Positions 8,373-17,624 of a stretch of DNA of 64,000 nt are shown piece by piece (within the stretch, counting starts at the first letter, position 1; each line of letters opens with the position of its first letter). Where the stretch lies: positions 194,303 through 258,302 of the forward strand of contig NZ_LXET01000007.1 of the NCBI RefSeq assembly GCF_001655005.1. Direction: 5' to 3'. Made by a program: the position numbers and the translations under genes. The notes under the pieces are model-generated. The model saw only the letters and a program-made list of their open reading frames with translations, did no database searches and was not told where the DNA came from. The stretch is from Hafnia paralvei ATCC 29927 (GTDB lineage: Bacteria; Pseudomonadota; Gammaproteobacteria; Enterobacterales; Enterobacteriaceae).

Positions 8373-10250
8373 ATGTGTGTAAACACGACAGAAAAACATG
8401 CCCCTTTTGGTACGCTGTTAGGCTATGCCCCTGGAGGCGTGGCGATTTACTCTTCGAATTATGAATCCCTTAACGATCTGGAACAGATGGATGATGCGTC
8501 ATTCCGTCACTATCTAGATAAAGAATATATGGGTTATAAGTGGCAGTGCGTTGAGTTCGCTCGCCGCTTTCTTTATCTCAACTATGGCACGGTTTTCACC
8601 GATGTCAGAATGGCCTATGAGATCTTCTCATTGCGTTATCTGCGCCAAGTGGTGAATGACAATATTTTACCGCTACAAGCGTTTCCTAATGGCTGCGAGC
8701 GCCCGCCAGTTGCCGGTTCGTTGCTCATTTGGCAGCAGGGCGGTGAGTTTGAACACACGGGTCACGTCGCGATTATCACTCAGGTATTAGAGAACAAAAT
8801 TCGTGTCGTTGAGCAGAATGTCATTCATCATCCGTTGCCCGCAGGGCAGCAGTGGACACGCGAGTTGCCGCTGACTTACCGCGATGGAAAGTACGCTATC
8901 CAAGATACCTTTGACGATACCGAAATTTTGGGCTGGATGACCCAGACCGCCGATGATCGCCATAGCTTGCCGCAGCCTCAGACACCTGCACCGTATTTGG
9001 CGATCCACTGTGAACGTGTTGAAAACCACGGGCAGTTTGCTGGAACTTGGCTGAACGAGCAGGATCCATTGGAGCATACCTACGTTCAGGCCAATGGCGG
9101 ACATACGCTAAATGCCGATCCCTATCGCTATTTCGCTGTTTCTCGCAGCGCCGAGCAGGAGTTGATCCACGCCACTAACGAGCTGCATTTGATGTATTTG
9201 CACGCGACCGACAAGGTGCTTAAGGATGACAATTTGTTGGCGCTGTTTGATATTCCAGAAGCGTTATGGCCGCGCCTGCGACTTTCTTGGCAGCGCCGTC
9301 GTCATCATATGATCACCGGTCGCCTCGACTTCTGCATGGATGAGCGTGGGCTAAAAGTCTATGAATATAATGCGGATTCAGCCTCATGCCATGCTGAAAC
9401 TGGGCTAATTTTAGACAAGTGGGCGCAGCAGGCGGGTGAGGTGGCAGGCAGCGATCCCGGCGAGTATCTGTTGGATGCGTTAGCCAATACGTGGAAACAC
9501 AGTGACGCAACACCATTCGTGCATATTCTTCAGGATCATGACGCAGAAGAGAGCTACCACGCGCAGTTTATGCAGCGCGCGTTAACGAAAGCCGGTTTTG
9601 AAAGTAAGATTTTGCATGGTTTAGACGAGCTGCATTGGGCTGAGTCAGGTCAATTGGTGGATGGTGAAAACCGCCCAGTGAGCTGTGTGTGGAAAACATG
9701 GGCATGGGAAACGGCTCTTGATCAATTGCGTGAAGAGAGCGAGGCCGATCACGCAGCGCTTCCGATCCGAACTGGCCATCCTAAAAATGCAGTGCGCCTG
9801 ATTGACGTGTTGTTGCGTCCTGAAGTGATGGTCTTTGAACCGTTGTGGACCGTGATCCCAAGCAATAAGGCAATTTTGCCGGTTCTGTGGTCGCTATTCC
9901 CGCATCATCGTTATCTGTTAGACGCCGATTTTGAGCTGAACGCAGAGTTGGAGCAGAGCGGCTACGCGGTGAAACCTATTGCTGGACGCTGTGGTAACAA
10001 CATCGGTCTAATCAGCCATGAAGATCGAGTGCTGGATGAAACGTCCGGTAAGTTCGCTGAACAGAAAAATATCTACCAACAGCTTTGGTGTCTGCCAAAA
10101 GTTGCGGGACGCTATATTCAGCTATGTACCTTCACGGTCGGCGGCCACTACGGTGGTGTATGCGTGCGCTCAGAAACGGGATTAGTCATCAAGAAAGAGA
10201 GTGATATCGATCCGTTGCGGATTATTGATGACAAGGACTTTATCCTCTAA
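8373..10250 (+). CDS. gss: Bifunctional glutathionylspermidine synthetase/amidase
   Basis: The 625-residue protein matches E. coli Gsp (619) along its length. The N-terminal CHAP-type amidase (about residues 1-195) hydrolyses glutathionylspermidine with the catalytic Cys59 in WQCVEFARRF. The C-terminal ATP-grasp-like synthetase (about 205-620) joins glutathione to spermidine with ATP; conserved stretches include LHLMYLHATDKVLKDDN, FCMDERGLKVYEYNADSASC and YAVKPIAGRCG. The enzyme works in the cytoplasm in polyamine and thiol metabolism, including protein glutathionylspermidine thiolation. It appears to be a single-gene unit ended by the hairpin at 10269. Confidence 0.97.
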   Translation: MCVNTTEKHAPFGTLLGYAPGGVAIYSSNYESLNDLEQMDDASFRHYLDKEYMGYKWQCVEFARRFLYLNYGTVFTDVRMAYEIFSLRYLRQVVNDNILPLQAFPNGCERPPVAGSLLIWQQGGEFEHTGHVAIITQVLENKIRVVEQNVIHHPLPAGQQWTRELPLTYRDGKYAIQDTFDDTEILGWMTQTADDRHSLPQPQTPAPYLAIHCERVENHGQFAGTWLNEQDPLEHTYVQANGGHTLNADPYRYFAVSRSAEQELIHATNELHLMYLHATDKVLKDDNLLALFDIPEALWPRLRLSWQRRRHHMITGRLDFCMDERGLKVYEYNADSASCHAETGLILDKWAQQAGEVAGSDPGEYLLDALANTWKHSDATPFVHILQDHDAEESYHAQFMQRALTKAGFESKILHGLDELHWAESGQLVDGENRPVSCVWKTWAWETALDQLREESEADHAALPIRTGHPKNAVRLIDVLLRPEVMVFEPLWTVIPSNKAILPVLWSLFPHHRYLLDADFELNAELEQSGYAVKPIAGRCGNNIGLISHEDRVLDETSGKFAEQKNIYQQLWCLPKVAGRYIQLCTFTVGGHYGGVCVRSETGLVIKKESDIDPLRIIDDKDFIL

Positions 10251-10268
10251 CGGAAGCCGCTTTTAATT

Positions 10269-10307
10269 CGGCGTGCTGTGTAGATTGTGCAGCACGCCGT
10301 TTTGTTT
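10269..10307 (+). terminator. Rho-independent terminator of gss
   Basis: A 10-bp perfect stem (CGGCGTGCTG with CAGCACGCCG, arms 10269-10278 and 10290-10299) with an 11-base loop is followed by TTTTGTTTTT. Confidence 0.85.
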
Positions 10308-10427
10308 TTCACCCATCTGATTTATCCCTCGCTAATTATTCAACATTATCCTTGACCAATGACAAGGTACCCAAGCTATTAGCCTCTTTATAATCGAGCC
10401 CATTTATCTGCTCACTGGTGTGAAAGT

Positions 10428-11549
10428 ATGGCTTATCAACTGAATCTTAATTGGCCTGAATTTTTAGAGAAATACTGGCAAAAAAAACCTGTTGTATTGA
10501 AAAACGCCTTCCCGAACTTCGTTGATCCAATCACGCCGGATGAGTTGGCAGGCTTGGCGATGGAGCCGGAAGTGGATAGCCGTTTAGTGAGCCAGAAAAA
10601 CGGCGAATGGCAGGCGAGCAACGGGCCATTCGAGCACTTTGATGGTTTGGGTGAAAGCGGCTGGTCGTTGTTGGCTCAGGCGGTTAACCATTGGCATGCG
10701 CCTTCTGCAGAACTGGTGCGTCCGTTCCGCGTATTGCCGGACTGGCGTTTAGACGATCTAATGATTTCGTTCTCTGTTCCTGGCGGCGGCGTGGGGCCTC
10801 ACATCGATCAGTACGACGTATTCATTATTCAAGGGATGGGCAGCCGTCGCTGGCGCGTGGGTGACAAATTACCTATGCGTCAGTTCTGCCCACACCCAGC
10901 GCTCTTGCATGTGGATCCGTTCGAGCCAATCATTGATGAAGATCTTGAACCAGGGGATATTTTGTATATTCCACCAGGATTCCCGCATGACGGCTTTACT
11001 CATGAAACGGCGTTGAACTATTCCGTTGGTTTCCGTGGGCCGAACGGCAGAGATTTAATCAGCAGCTTTGCTGACTATGCGCTGGAAAACGATCTTGGCG
11101 GTGAGCATTACAGCGATCCTGATTTGACCTGCCGTGAACATGTAGGCCGTATCGAAGATTATGAAGTCGATCGCCTGCGCGGGATGATGATCGAGATGCT
11201 CAATCAGCCTGAGGATTTCAAACAATGGCTGGGGCGTTTTGCGACTACGCCGCGTCATGAGTTGGATATCGCGCCAGCTGAACCGGCTTATGAACCTGAT
11301 GAAATCCTTGATGCGTTGCTGGGCGATGAAGTCTTAACTCGCCTGAGCGGTCTACGTGTGCTGAATATTGGTGATAGTTTCTTTGTTAACAGCGAGCCAA
11401 TGGACGCCGTTGAGCCTGAAGCCGCCGATGCGCTGTGCCGTTATACTACGGTAGGTAAAAAAGAGCTGGGTGATGCACTGAATAATCCCGCCTTTGTTGC
11501 TGAACTCACTGATTTAGTCAATCAGGGATACTGGTACTTTGATGAGTAA
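10428..11549 (+). CDS. roxA: Ribosomal protein uL16 3-hydroxylase (50S arginine hydroxylase)
   Basis: This 373-residue JmjC/cupin 2-oxoglutarate oxygenase corresponds to E. coli RoxA (YcfD), which hydroxylates an arginine of ribosomal protein L16. The iron ligands sit at the known positions: H125 and D127 in GPHIDQYD, and H187 in GFPHDGF. The cupin domain spans about residues 90-200 and a dimerisation/winged-helix C-terminal region follows. The ATG at 10428 gives the expected length. It is monocistronic, with a terminator at 11583. Confidence 0.95.
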   Translation: MAYQLNLNWPEFLEKYWQKKPVVLKNAFPNFVDPITPDELAGLAMEPEVDSRLVSQKNGEWQASNGPFEHFDGLGESGWSLLAQAVNHWHAPSAELVRPFRVLPDWRLDDLMISFSVPGGGVGPHIDQYDVFIIQGMGSRRWRVGDKLPMRQFCPHPALLHVDPFEPIIDEDLEPGDILYIPPGFPHDGFTHETALNYSVGFRGPNGRDLISSFADYALENDLGGEHYSDPDLTCREHVGRIEDYEVDRLRGMMIEMLNQPEDFKQWLGRFATTPRHELDIAPAEPAYEPDEILDALLGDEVLTRLSGLRVLNIGDSFFVNSEPMDAVEPEAADALCRYTTVGKKELGDALNNPAFVAELTDLVNQGYWYFDE

Positions 11550-11582
11550 GCGCGGTTTTCATTAATCGTTGTAATGATTCTT

Positions 11583-11612
11583 AAAGGGATGACAATTGTT
11601 ATCCCTTTTTTC
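11583..11612 (+). terminator. Rho-independent terminator of roxA
   Basis: AAAGGGAT and ATCCCTTT (11583-11590 and 11601-11608) flank an AT-rich, partly self-complementary centre, and a T-run follows. Confidence 0.8.
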
Positions 11613-11694
11613 TATCGGTTTGTGGCTAGTCACCGCCGTTTTCACCCATATTTGAAATGAGCGATGAATATTTTTCTTATGAATCATTGAGAGG

Positions 11695-12099
11695 CTATTT
11701 TCTTTGCCCCTTAGACAGCATCCATTTCCATTTTTGCTCTTGATTGAGCTCGGATGGTGGTACCGGGATCGTCATACGTGGCATGCTGGTGGAGTCATTA
11801 TCGTCTCCATCCGTGTTAATGGCGTTTTTGATGCGCTCCGTAATCTGATCATCAATGTGATCGACTTGGATCATTCGTTGGCACTGACAGCCGCGGCCTT
11901 CTAAATGGTTAGGGATCGTTTTAGTCTGGCAGTCAATTTCGTCAACGGCAGAAAGAATATAGGAAACCAGATTAATGGCTTTACAAGGCGTGAGATTAAA
12001 CTTATCGGCTATCTCACGCGAGCTTATCCAGCGTTGCTGTTGCATCGCCCAGCGTGCAACCAACAAATATAAAGGCTCTTGCACGTATTCTCTACACAT
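11695..12099 (-). CDS. caiF: CaiF, activator of carnitine metabolism genes
   Basis: The 134-residue protein aligns with E. coli CaiF (131) end to end: MCREYVQEPLYLLVARW at the start, a helix-turn-helix near residues 25-45 (SSREIADKFNLTPCKA), LEGRGCQCQRMIQV near 67-80, and ELNQEQKWKWMLSK near the end. CaiF switches on the divergent fix and cai operons under anaerobiosis in the presence of carnitine. In E. coli caiF lies beside caiE; here it is separated from cai/fix by aes and yaaU. E. coli caiF transcription depends on CRP and FNR; no strong site for either was recognised in the upstream spacer here. Confidence 0.95.
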   Translation of the reverse strand: MCREYVQEPLYLLVARWAMQQQRWISSREIADKFNLTPCKAINLVSYILSAVDEIDCQTKTIPNHLEGRGCQCQRMIQVDHIDDQITERIKNAINTDGDDNDSTSMPRMTIPVPPSELNQEQKWKWMLSKGQRK

Positions 12100-12561
12100 A
12101 GACTCACCTTTTAATTAAAACAAAATTTGGCACACCATTATCTATATTTCACTATATAAGAACGAATTTATAGCTATGCGATCATATTCACATTAATAAT
12201 CATACATGGATCAGAATATACCTGTCTAATGGTGTATTCGCTATGTATTTCATCGATTTTACATCGAAGGTTTGTAACTATTTCTATTGTTGTTTTATTG
12301 TAATGCTAGTGTTTATTTGATGTGTATTATTACCATTTTACAGTTTCTTTAAATATGACTGCGTGTGTTTTTCAGTGGCGAGAAACCATTATCAGAGCAA
12401 TTAACTGAATATCTATCATAGACATAACAAGAGTACTGTATGACAGACGTATGCCTCTGTTTTTTGAGTATCTATATGGTTAGTAATGTTTTTTATTGTT
12501 TAATGATGAGGCGATATTTGATTGTTAACTCATTAATGAAATAGTTACTAAAGAGGGTGTA
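12100..12561. other. AT-rich divergent spacer between caiF and aes
   Basis: These 462 bases separate two divergent genes and should contain both promoters. The stretch is strongly AT-rich. I found no convincing CRP or FNR palindrome, open frame or hairpin in it. Confidence 0.5.
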
Positions 12562-13536
12562 ATGAAACCAGTTAATAAAGTTAATGTGCTTGAAAAAATA
12601 TCAAGTGAGATGCGAGAGGTGTTGTGTGTCCAAAAGGAGAATGCAATACCGATATCGCCAGATAGTGATAATTCAACGATAAGATTAGCTTATATAGAGG
12701 AACGTAAATATTGGAATCGTCATGGTCCACAGATGATGAAAACTATTCATGAAAAGGTTATGACTGCGTATGGAGAAATAGAGACAAGAATATACTATCC
12801 CAATAGCGAAACTTCAGCGGTCATTTTTTATTTACATGGTGGCGGATTTATTGTCGGTAATCTAGATACCCACGATCGCATTATGCGTTTACTGGCTCAT
12901 TACAGCGGTTGCAACGTTATTGGCATAGATTACACGCTTTCACCTGAATCAAAATTTCCGCAAGCAATAGAGGAAACCGTCGATATTTGTCGTCATTTCC
13001 ATCAACACGCTGCTGATTACCACTTAAATATGCAATCTATTGGTTTTGCGGGGGATTCCGCAGGAGCCATGCTGGCCATTGCTAGCGGATTATGGCTGCG
13101 CGATCGCGGTATTGATTGTGGAAAAGTGCAGGGGATACTCCTTTATTACGGGCTTTATGGTCTGCAAGATTCTGCCAGTCGGCGCCTGTATGGCGGAGAG
13201 TGGGACGGCCTGACGGGACCTGATATCGCAATGTACCAGAATGCTTATTTAGCCAGCGATGATGATAAAGAATCCCCATACTATTGTATTTTCAATAACG
13301 ATCTTAGTCAGAAAATGCCAGCCTGTTTTATTGCTAGCGCTGAGTTTGATCCGCTGATTGACGACAGCATTGCACTCTATCGTACGCTGAGTGAACATCA
13401 GCAGCCCTGCCGGTATCAGATGTATCCAGGCACATTACATGCGTTTTTACATTATTCGCGCATGATGGAAAGTGCCGATCAAGCCTTACGCGATGGGGCA
13501 ATTTATTTCCGTGAACAGCTTCAACTCGCCTTATAA
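12562..13536 (+). CDS. aes: Acetyl esterase Aes
   Basis: The 324-residue protein matches E. coli Aes (319) closely: MKPVNKVNVLEKISSEM at the start, LHGGGFIVGNLDTHDRIMRL around residues 91-110, GDSAGAM with nucleophile S166, EFDPL with D263, and PGTLHAFLHYSRMM with H293. Aes is a cytoplasmic esterase of the HSL family acting on short-chain esters; in E. coli it also binds and inhibits MalT. The first 30 codons use more rare AT-rich codons than the rest. It sits inside the carnitine cluster, between caiF and yaaU, but nothing in the sequence ties it to carnitine. Confidence 0.93.
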   Translation: MKPVNKVNVLEKISSEMREVLCVQKENAIPISPDSDNSTIRLAYIEERKYWNRHGPQMMKTIHEKVMTAYGEIETRIYYPNSETSAVIFYLHGGGFIVGNLDTHDRIMRLLAHYSGCNVIGIDYTLSPESKFPQAIEETVDICRHFHQHAADYHLNMQSIGFAGDSAGAMLAIASGLWLRDRGIDCGKVQGILLYYGLYGLQDSASRRLYGGEWDGLTGPDIAMYQNAYLASDDDKESPYYCIFNNDLSQKMPACFIASAEFDPLIDDSIALYRTLSEHQQPCRYQMYPGTLHAFLHYSRMMESADQALRDGAIYFREQLQLAL

Positions 13537-13545
13537 CCCAACTTT

Positions 13546-13577
13546 GCGGGCAGTCGATGAGATTGCCCGCGTGTTTT
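13546..13577 (+). terminator. Terminator between aes and yaaU (convergent)
   Basis: GCGGGCAGTC (13546-13555) pairs with GATTGCCCGC (13561-13570), with one G-T pair and a 5-base loop, followed by GTGTTTT. It ends aes and may also serve the convergent yaaU transcript. Confidence 0.75.
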
Positions 13578-13601
13578 AAGCGATTTTGAATGGCTGTTGA
13601 A

Positions 13602-14918
13602 TTAGTACAGTTCCATCTGGCTAGTTTTATCTAACGATAGCCCACGCGTTTCTGGTGCAAGAAATATCGAAATCACCATGCCAAATAAAGAAACCCCAGC
13701 ACCAGCCAGCATTGTCATCGCAATTCCATGCTGTTGCATAAACAGCGGTAACGCAAAAGTTGAAATTACGGTACCAATCCGGCTGAGTGACATCGCGGCA
13801 CCAACGGCGGATGCGCGGATATGCGTTGGAAACAGTTCGTTAGGATAAAGCCATTGTAAAATCCCCGGCCCGCCCGAGAAAAAAGCGTAGAGAGCAAATG
13901 CCGATACGATAAGCGTAATGCTTGGGTCGGGCACAACGCCCAACACGGCTAAAGCCAGCGTCATGATGGCAAAACTGCCGATGAGCAATGGGCGACGGCC
14001 GATGCTATTGAGCCAATACATGGCGGGTATACAGCCAATCAGGAAAAACAGGCTAATCACTACGTTGCCAAGCACGGCCTCTTTGCCTTCGTTTAGACCA
14101 AGTAGACTGATGATTTGTGGACCAAAGGTATAAATACCAAACATCGGGATCACCTGACATGTCCAAATAATGGCGACAAACAGGATTGATGTCAGATGAC
14201 GGCGAGTAAAAATCTGGCTATAGCGGGTTTCCTGCGCTTCTTCATTATCGAAAACAACGTTTTCGCCGAACAATTTCAACATCAGCGCACGACACTCTTC
14301 GACTCGCCCTTTGCGGATCAGCCAGCGCGGTGATTCAGGCAGCTCAAAACGCCCTAACAGGATGATAATACAGGGAACAACCGCGCTACCGAGCATCCAG
14401 CGCCAGCCGTTTGCTACGTCATACAGCAGGTAACCGACCAAATCCGCGGCGGTGGCGCCGATGTACCACATGGCAGCAATAAATCCCATGGTAAAAGCGC
14501 GCTGACGCGTGGTGGAGAACTCTGCAATCATCGAGGTGGCGATAGGGTAATCTGCACCGATCACGATGCCAATGAGAAAACGTAATATCACCAGTTCAAG
14601 CGGAGAGGTGACAAACATCGTAGCGGCAGAAATCACGCCAATGGCAATAATATCAATAATAAACATCAGGCGACGGCCAAGCACATCCGCCACATAGCCA
14701 AACAGCGACGTGCCGATAAACAGGCCAACCAGTGTGGCGATCCCCACAAGTCCGACCCACTGAGCATCGAGTTTCAATACTGGCGTGAGTTGTTCCAGCG
14801 CGATACCAATAATGACGAGCACGTAGCCATCAAGAAAGGGCCCACCGCTTCCCCAAAGCATGATTTTACGATGTATCGGCGTAAAACTGATGTCATCAAA
14901 CCTTTTGGATTTTTCCAT
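13602..14918 (-). CDS. yaaU: MFS metabolite:proton symporter YaaU
   Basis: A 12-segment major facilitator of the sugar-porter type, 438 residues from the ATG at 14918. That start agrees with E. coli YaaU (443), which begins MQPSRNFDDLKF where this begins MEKSKRFDDISF. Conserved stretches include HRKIMLWGSGGPFLDGYVLV, IVIGADYPIATSMIAEFS and FELPESPRWLIRKGRVEEC. E. coli has the same order, fixABCX-yaaU. It is probably the last gene of the fix transcript. The substrate is unproven; carnitine-pathway context is suggestive only. An upstream in-frame ATG (14948) lacks homology support. Confidence 0.88.
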   Translation of the reverse strand: MEKSKRFDDISFTPIHRKIMLWGSGGPFLDGYVLVIIGIALEQLTPVLKLDAQWVGLVGIATLVGLFIGTSLFGYVADVLGRRLMFIIDIIAIGVISAATMFVTSPLELVILRFLIGIVIGADYPIATSMIAEFSTTRQRAFTMGFIAAMWYIGATAADLVGYLLYDVANGWRWMLGSAVVPCIIILLGRFELPESPRWLIRKGRVEECRALMLKLFGENVVFDNEEAQETRYSQIFTRRHLTSILFVAIIWTCQVIPMFGIYTFGPQIISLLGLNEGKEAVLGNVVISLFFLIGCIPAMYWLNSIGRRPLLIGSFAIMTLALAVLGVVPDPSITLIVSAFALYAFFSGGPGILQWLYPNELFPTHIRASAVGAAMSLSRIGTVISTFALPLFMQQHGIAMTMLAGAGVSLFGMVISIFLAPETRGLSLDKTSQMELY

Positions 14919-15027
14919 AATGTTGCTGCTAATCAGCCTGCTAGCCATTCAGCGTCAGTAACTACCGCTGAATGGCTAATGTTGGTAAAAGAGGGATAAA
15001 ACACGTGGCTAGCATGGATTTCGGGGT

Positions 15028-15315
15028 TTAACCGTAGCGGTATTCAACGCCAAAGCTGCCACGTGGATAGTTCCATTCGTCTAACACGGAATCCTTACAC
15101 AAGATCCGGCAGGTGCCGCATTCGAGACAGCCTGCGTAGTCGAACCGGATAGTCCCATCGGGCTGAAGCTTGTATAGCCCCGCAGGACACGCCAGCGTTA
15201 GGGTGTGAAAAGCCGCCATATCAGGGTGTTCGCGAATGATGATGTGCGGATGCCCTTCATCGACGTGAAACTTGTTTATCCCTAATTTGACGTCAACATT
15301 GACAGGTTCGGTCAT
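15028..15315 (-). CDS. fixX: Ferredoxin-like protein FixX
   Basis: A 95-residue ferredoxin of the same length as E. coli FixX. Cysteines C43, C63, C66, C69 and C73 are present, the CLECGTCRILC motif giving an iron-sulfur binding loop. It works with FixC in electron transfer from FixAB to an acceptor, most likely supplying reductant for crotonobetaine/crotonobetainyl-CoA reduction. The start codon overlaps the fixC stop codon (ATGA), indicating coupled translation. Confidence 0.94.
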   Translation of the reverse strand: MTEPVNVDVKLGINKFHVDEGHPHIIIREHPDMAAFHTLTLACPAGLYKLQPDGTIRFDYAGCLECGTCRILCKDSVLDEWNYPRGSFGVEYRYG

Positions 15316-16604
15316 AGCGCTGTCACTCCTTTAATGCCATCTTTGAGCAGATTCAAATAACCAATTTCTTTGCAGTGACGCATGATCATCTTGCGCATTG
15401 GTTGCGGCGGCTGACCATTGACGGTGAACATATCCGCCATGATATTGGCCACCATCTGCGGGTATTGGGTGAACATGCGTGGGTTTTCCAACATGGCTGG
15501 CACTTTGCGGTAGTGGCGCAGATCCTTCATTACCGGCAGTTCTTCCAGTAGCTTCAGATAGACACTCAATCCACGTTCGCTAAAGTCGTTGTTGGTTTTG
15601 GCTTCCAATACTGCGCGAGCAGCTGCTTCTCCCGAAGCTATTGCCATATCCATGCCGCGAATGGTGAACCCAAGATTCATACACATACCTGCGGCATCGC
15701 CAGCGATCAGCACCCCGTTGCCGACTAATTTCGGCTGCATGTTAATGCCTGCTTCAGGAACGACGTGCGCGGCATATTCCAGAGTTTTTCCTCCAGCAAT
15801 TAAAGGACGAACAACAGGGTGTTGTTTGAAATCCTCTAACATTTGCGGCACGGATTTTCCTGCACTAGCGATATGATGAAGCCCAACCACGATGCCTAAA
15901 GAGAGCGAATCTCCATTGGTATAGAGAAAACCGCCGCCCATCTGGCCGTCAGACGGCGTTCCGGCAAAGAGCCATGCCGCACCTTCGTTATCGGTTAAGC
16001 TAAAGCGCGCTTCTATGAGTTCGCGTGGTAGCTCAATCAACTCTTTAACGCCTACGGCCACATGTTTAGCCGAAACTTGTTTTTGCACCATGCCCAATTG
16101 TTCGGCCAGAAGCGCGTTAACACCTTCCGCCAGAATGACCGCGTTGGCTTCGAGAATGTCGCCATCAGCCTCAACGCCAATCACTTTTCCATCGCGTTGG
16201 ATCAGCTTGTCTACGCGGATCCCTGGGACGAATTGGGCGCCAGCGGCTTCAGCTTGTTCCATTAGCCACGGGTCAAATTTACCGCGCAGCACCGAATAAG
16301 ATTCCTGTGCAGGTTCTGCCGCACGAGCATGGTGATAGTCGAGAGTGACAGCGCTGTCATCGGTAAGAAATGAAATTTTTTCGTGAGTGATTCGACGCTC
16401 AACGGGAGCTTGTGTCGCGAAGTCTGGAATAATACGTTCTAGACTGTGCGCATACAGACGGCCGCCAGTCACGTTTTTAGCACCGGCGTGATTGCCGCGT
16501 TCAATCACTAATACGTTTGCGCCTTCCCGCGCCAACACTAGCGCCGCTACGCAGCCAGACAGGCCTGCGCCGACGATAATGGCATCAAATACATCTTCAG
16601 ACAT
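15312..16604 (-). CDS. fixC: FAD-dependent oxidoreductase FixC
   Basis: A 430-residue flavoprotein of the ETF-quinone oxidoreductase family. The N-terminal Rossmann motif is IIVGAGLSGCVAALVLAREG with an acidic end at VLVIERG, and a second FAD motif is GVLIAGDAAGMCMNLG. E. coli FixC has 428 residues. It accepts electrons from the FixAB electron-transfer flavoprotein and works with FixX. FixABCX complexes elsewhere bifurcate electrons between ferredoxin and quinone; in E. coli they support anaerobic carnitine reduction. Confidence 0.95.
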   Translation of the reverse strand: MSEDVFDAIIVGAGLSGCVAALVLAREGANVLVIERGNHAGAKNVTGGRLYAHSLERIIPDFATQAPVERRITHEKISFLTDDSAVTLDYHHARAAEPAQESYSVLRGKFDPWLMEQAEAAGAQFVPGIRVDKLIQRDGKVIGVEADGDILEANAVILAEGVNALLAEQLGMVQKQVSAKHVAVGVKELIELPRELIEARFSLTDNEGAAWLFAGTPSDGQMGGGFLYTNGDSLSLGIVVGLHHIASAGKSVPQMLEDFKQHPVVRPLIAGGKTLEYAAHVVPEAGINMQPKLVGNGVLIAGDAAGMCMNLGFTIRGMDMAIASGEAAARAVLEAKTNNDFSERGLSVYLKLLEELPVMKDLRHYRKVPAMLENPRMFTQYPQMVANIMADMFTVNGQPPQPMRKMIMRHCKEIGYLNLLKDGIKGVTAL

Positions 16605-16665
16605 AAGATCTCCGTATGCCAGACAAGTCAGGCCAGTCCTGCAACTCGCCTTACCTCGTCTTGCT

Positions 16666-17613
16666 CTATCGTTTTAATTTTTCGGTCAATGCGGGAACGA
16701 TCTTCATCAGATCGCCGACGATCCCGTAGTCGGCATATTGGAAGATTGGCGCGTTTTTATCTTTGTTGATTGCCATCAGGATCTGTGCGCCATTGGCACC
16801 GACCATGTGCTGGATCTGACCGGAAATTCCGAGCGCCAGATAGAGATCGGGTTTAATCATGATCCCTGAAATACCGACATAGCGTTCGCGATCCATCCAC
16901 TTCTCGTTCTCAGCGACTGGGCGAGAACAGCCAAGCTCAGCGCCAATCGCGTTGCTTAAGGCGGCGGCAATAGCAATGTTTTCCTGTGAGCCGATACCAC
17001 GTCCTACGCTGACCACCAAACGGGCTTTACCCAGATCGACGCTTTCGCCCTGTTTCACTCGTCGAGATTCACAGATGATGGCGTGAGCCGGAGCAATAAA
17101 TTCCAGCGTTTGTGCGTTTCCACTACGAGCGCTATCTTCCTGCGCAGGAGCAAATACGCCGCTGGCCAGAGTGACAACGGCGTAGTCGGTTGTAATTTTT
17201 TCTTTGCCGAAGGCCAAGCCGCCATACACCATATGCGTGGCAACAGGGCAGCCGTCTTCCAAGCTCAGTTCGGCAGCATCGTTAACGACTCCGGCGGCTA
17301 AGCGTGCGCCTAGGCGGGCGGCCAGCGTTTTACAACGACGAGTGGCTGGCAGCAGCAATAAAGCGCGTGAGCTATGGCTCTGGCTACGAATGGCTTGTAC
17401 CAACGTATCGGCATAGTCTTCGATAATGCGGTTATTGGGTTGTTCACCGAGGCTATACACGGCGTTAGCCCCCAAACGGAAGGCAAGGGCAGACTGTTCA
17501 TCGCTTTGACTAACAACGTGGATGAGTTCACCCAGTTCACGTGCTCCACTCATCAGCTCAGGTAGATGTGATTTGGTGTCGCTAAACACCCATACAGTTG
17601 AAAATTTGCTCAT
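16666..17613 (-). CDS. fixB: Electron-transfer flavoprotein alpha subunit FixB
   Basis: The 315-residue protein (E. coli 313) has the ETF-alpha layout: an N-terminal domain, and a C-terminal FAD-binding domain with VSVGRGIGSQENI, GISGQIQHMVGA and AINKDKNAPIFQYADYGIVGD. It pairs with FixA to form the heterodimeric flavoprotein feeding FixC and CaiA. It lies 11 bases downstream of fixA in the same operon. Confidence 0.95.
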   Translation of the reverse strand: MSKFSTVWVFSDTKSHLPELMSGARELGELIHVVSQSDEQSALAFRLGANAVYSLGEQPNNRIIEDYADTLVQAIRSQSHSSRALLLLPATRRCKTLAARLGARLAAGVVNDAAELSLEDGCPVATHMVYGGLAFGKEKITTDYAVVTLASGVFAPAQEDSARSGNAQTLEFIAPAHAIICESRRVKQGESVDLGKARLVVSVGRGIGSQENIAIAAALSNAIGAELGCSRPVAENEKWMDRERYVGISGIMIKPDLYLALGISGQIQHMVGANGAQILMAINKDKNAPIFQYADYGIVGDLMKIVPALTEKLKR

Positions 17614-17624
17614 AACGCCCCCAA

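Noticed and set aside
11704..11904. 66-codon frame opposite caiF
   Set aside because: Antisense to a clear caiF match, with no ribosome-binding site.
12562..13536. Esterase as a carnitine-ester hydrolase of the cai cluster
   Set aside because: The protein matches E. coli Aes closely over its length, so the cai position is likely a coincidence of gene order.
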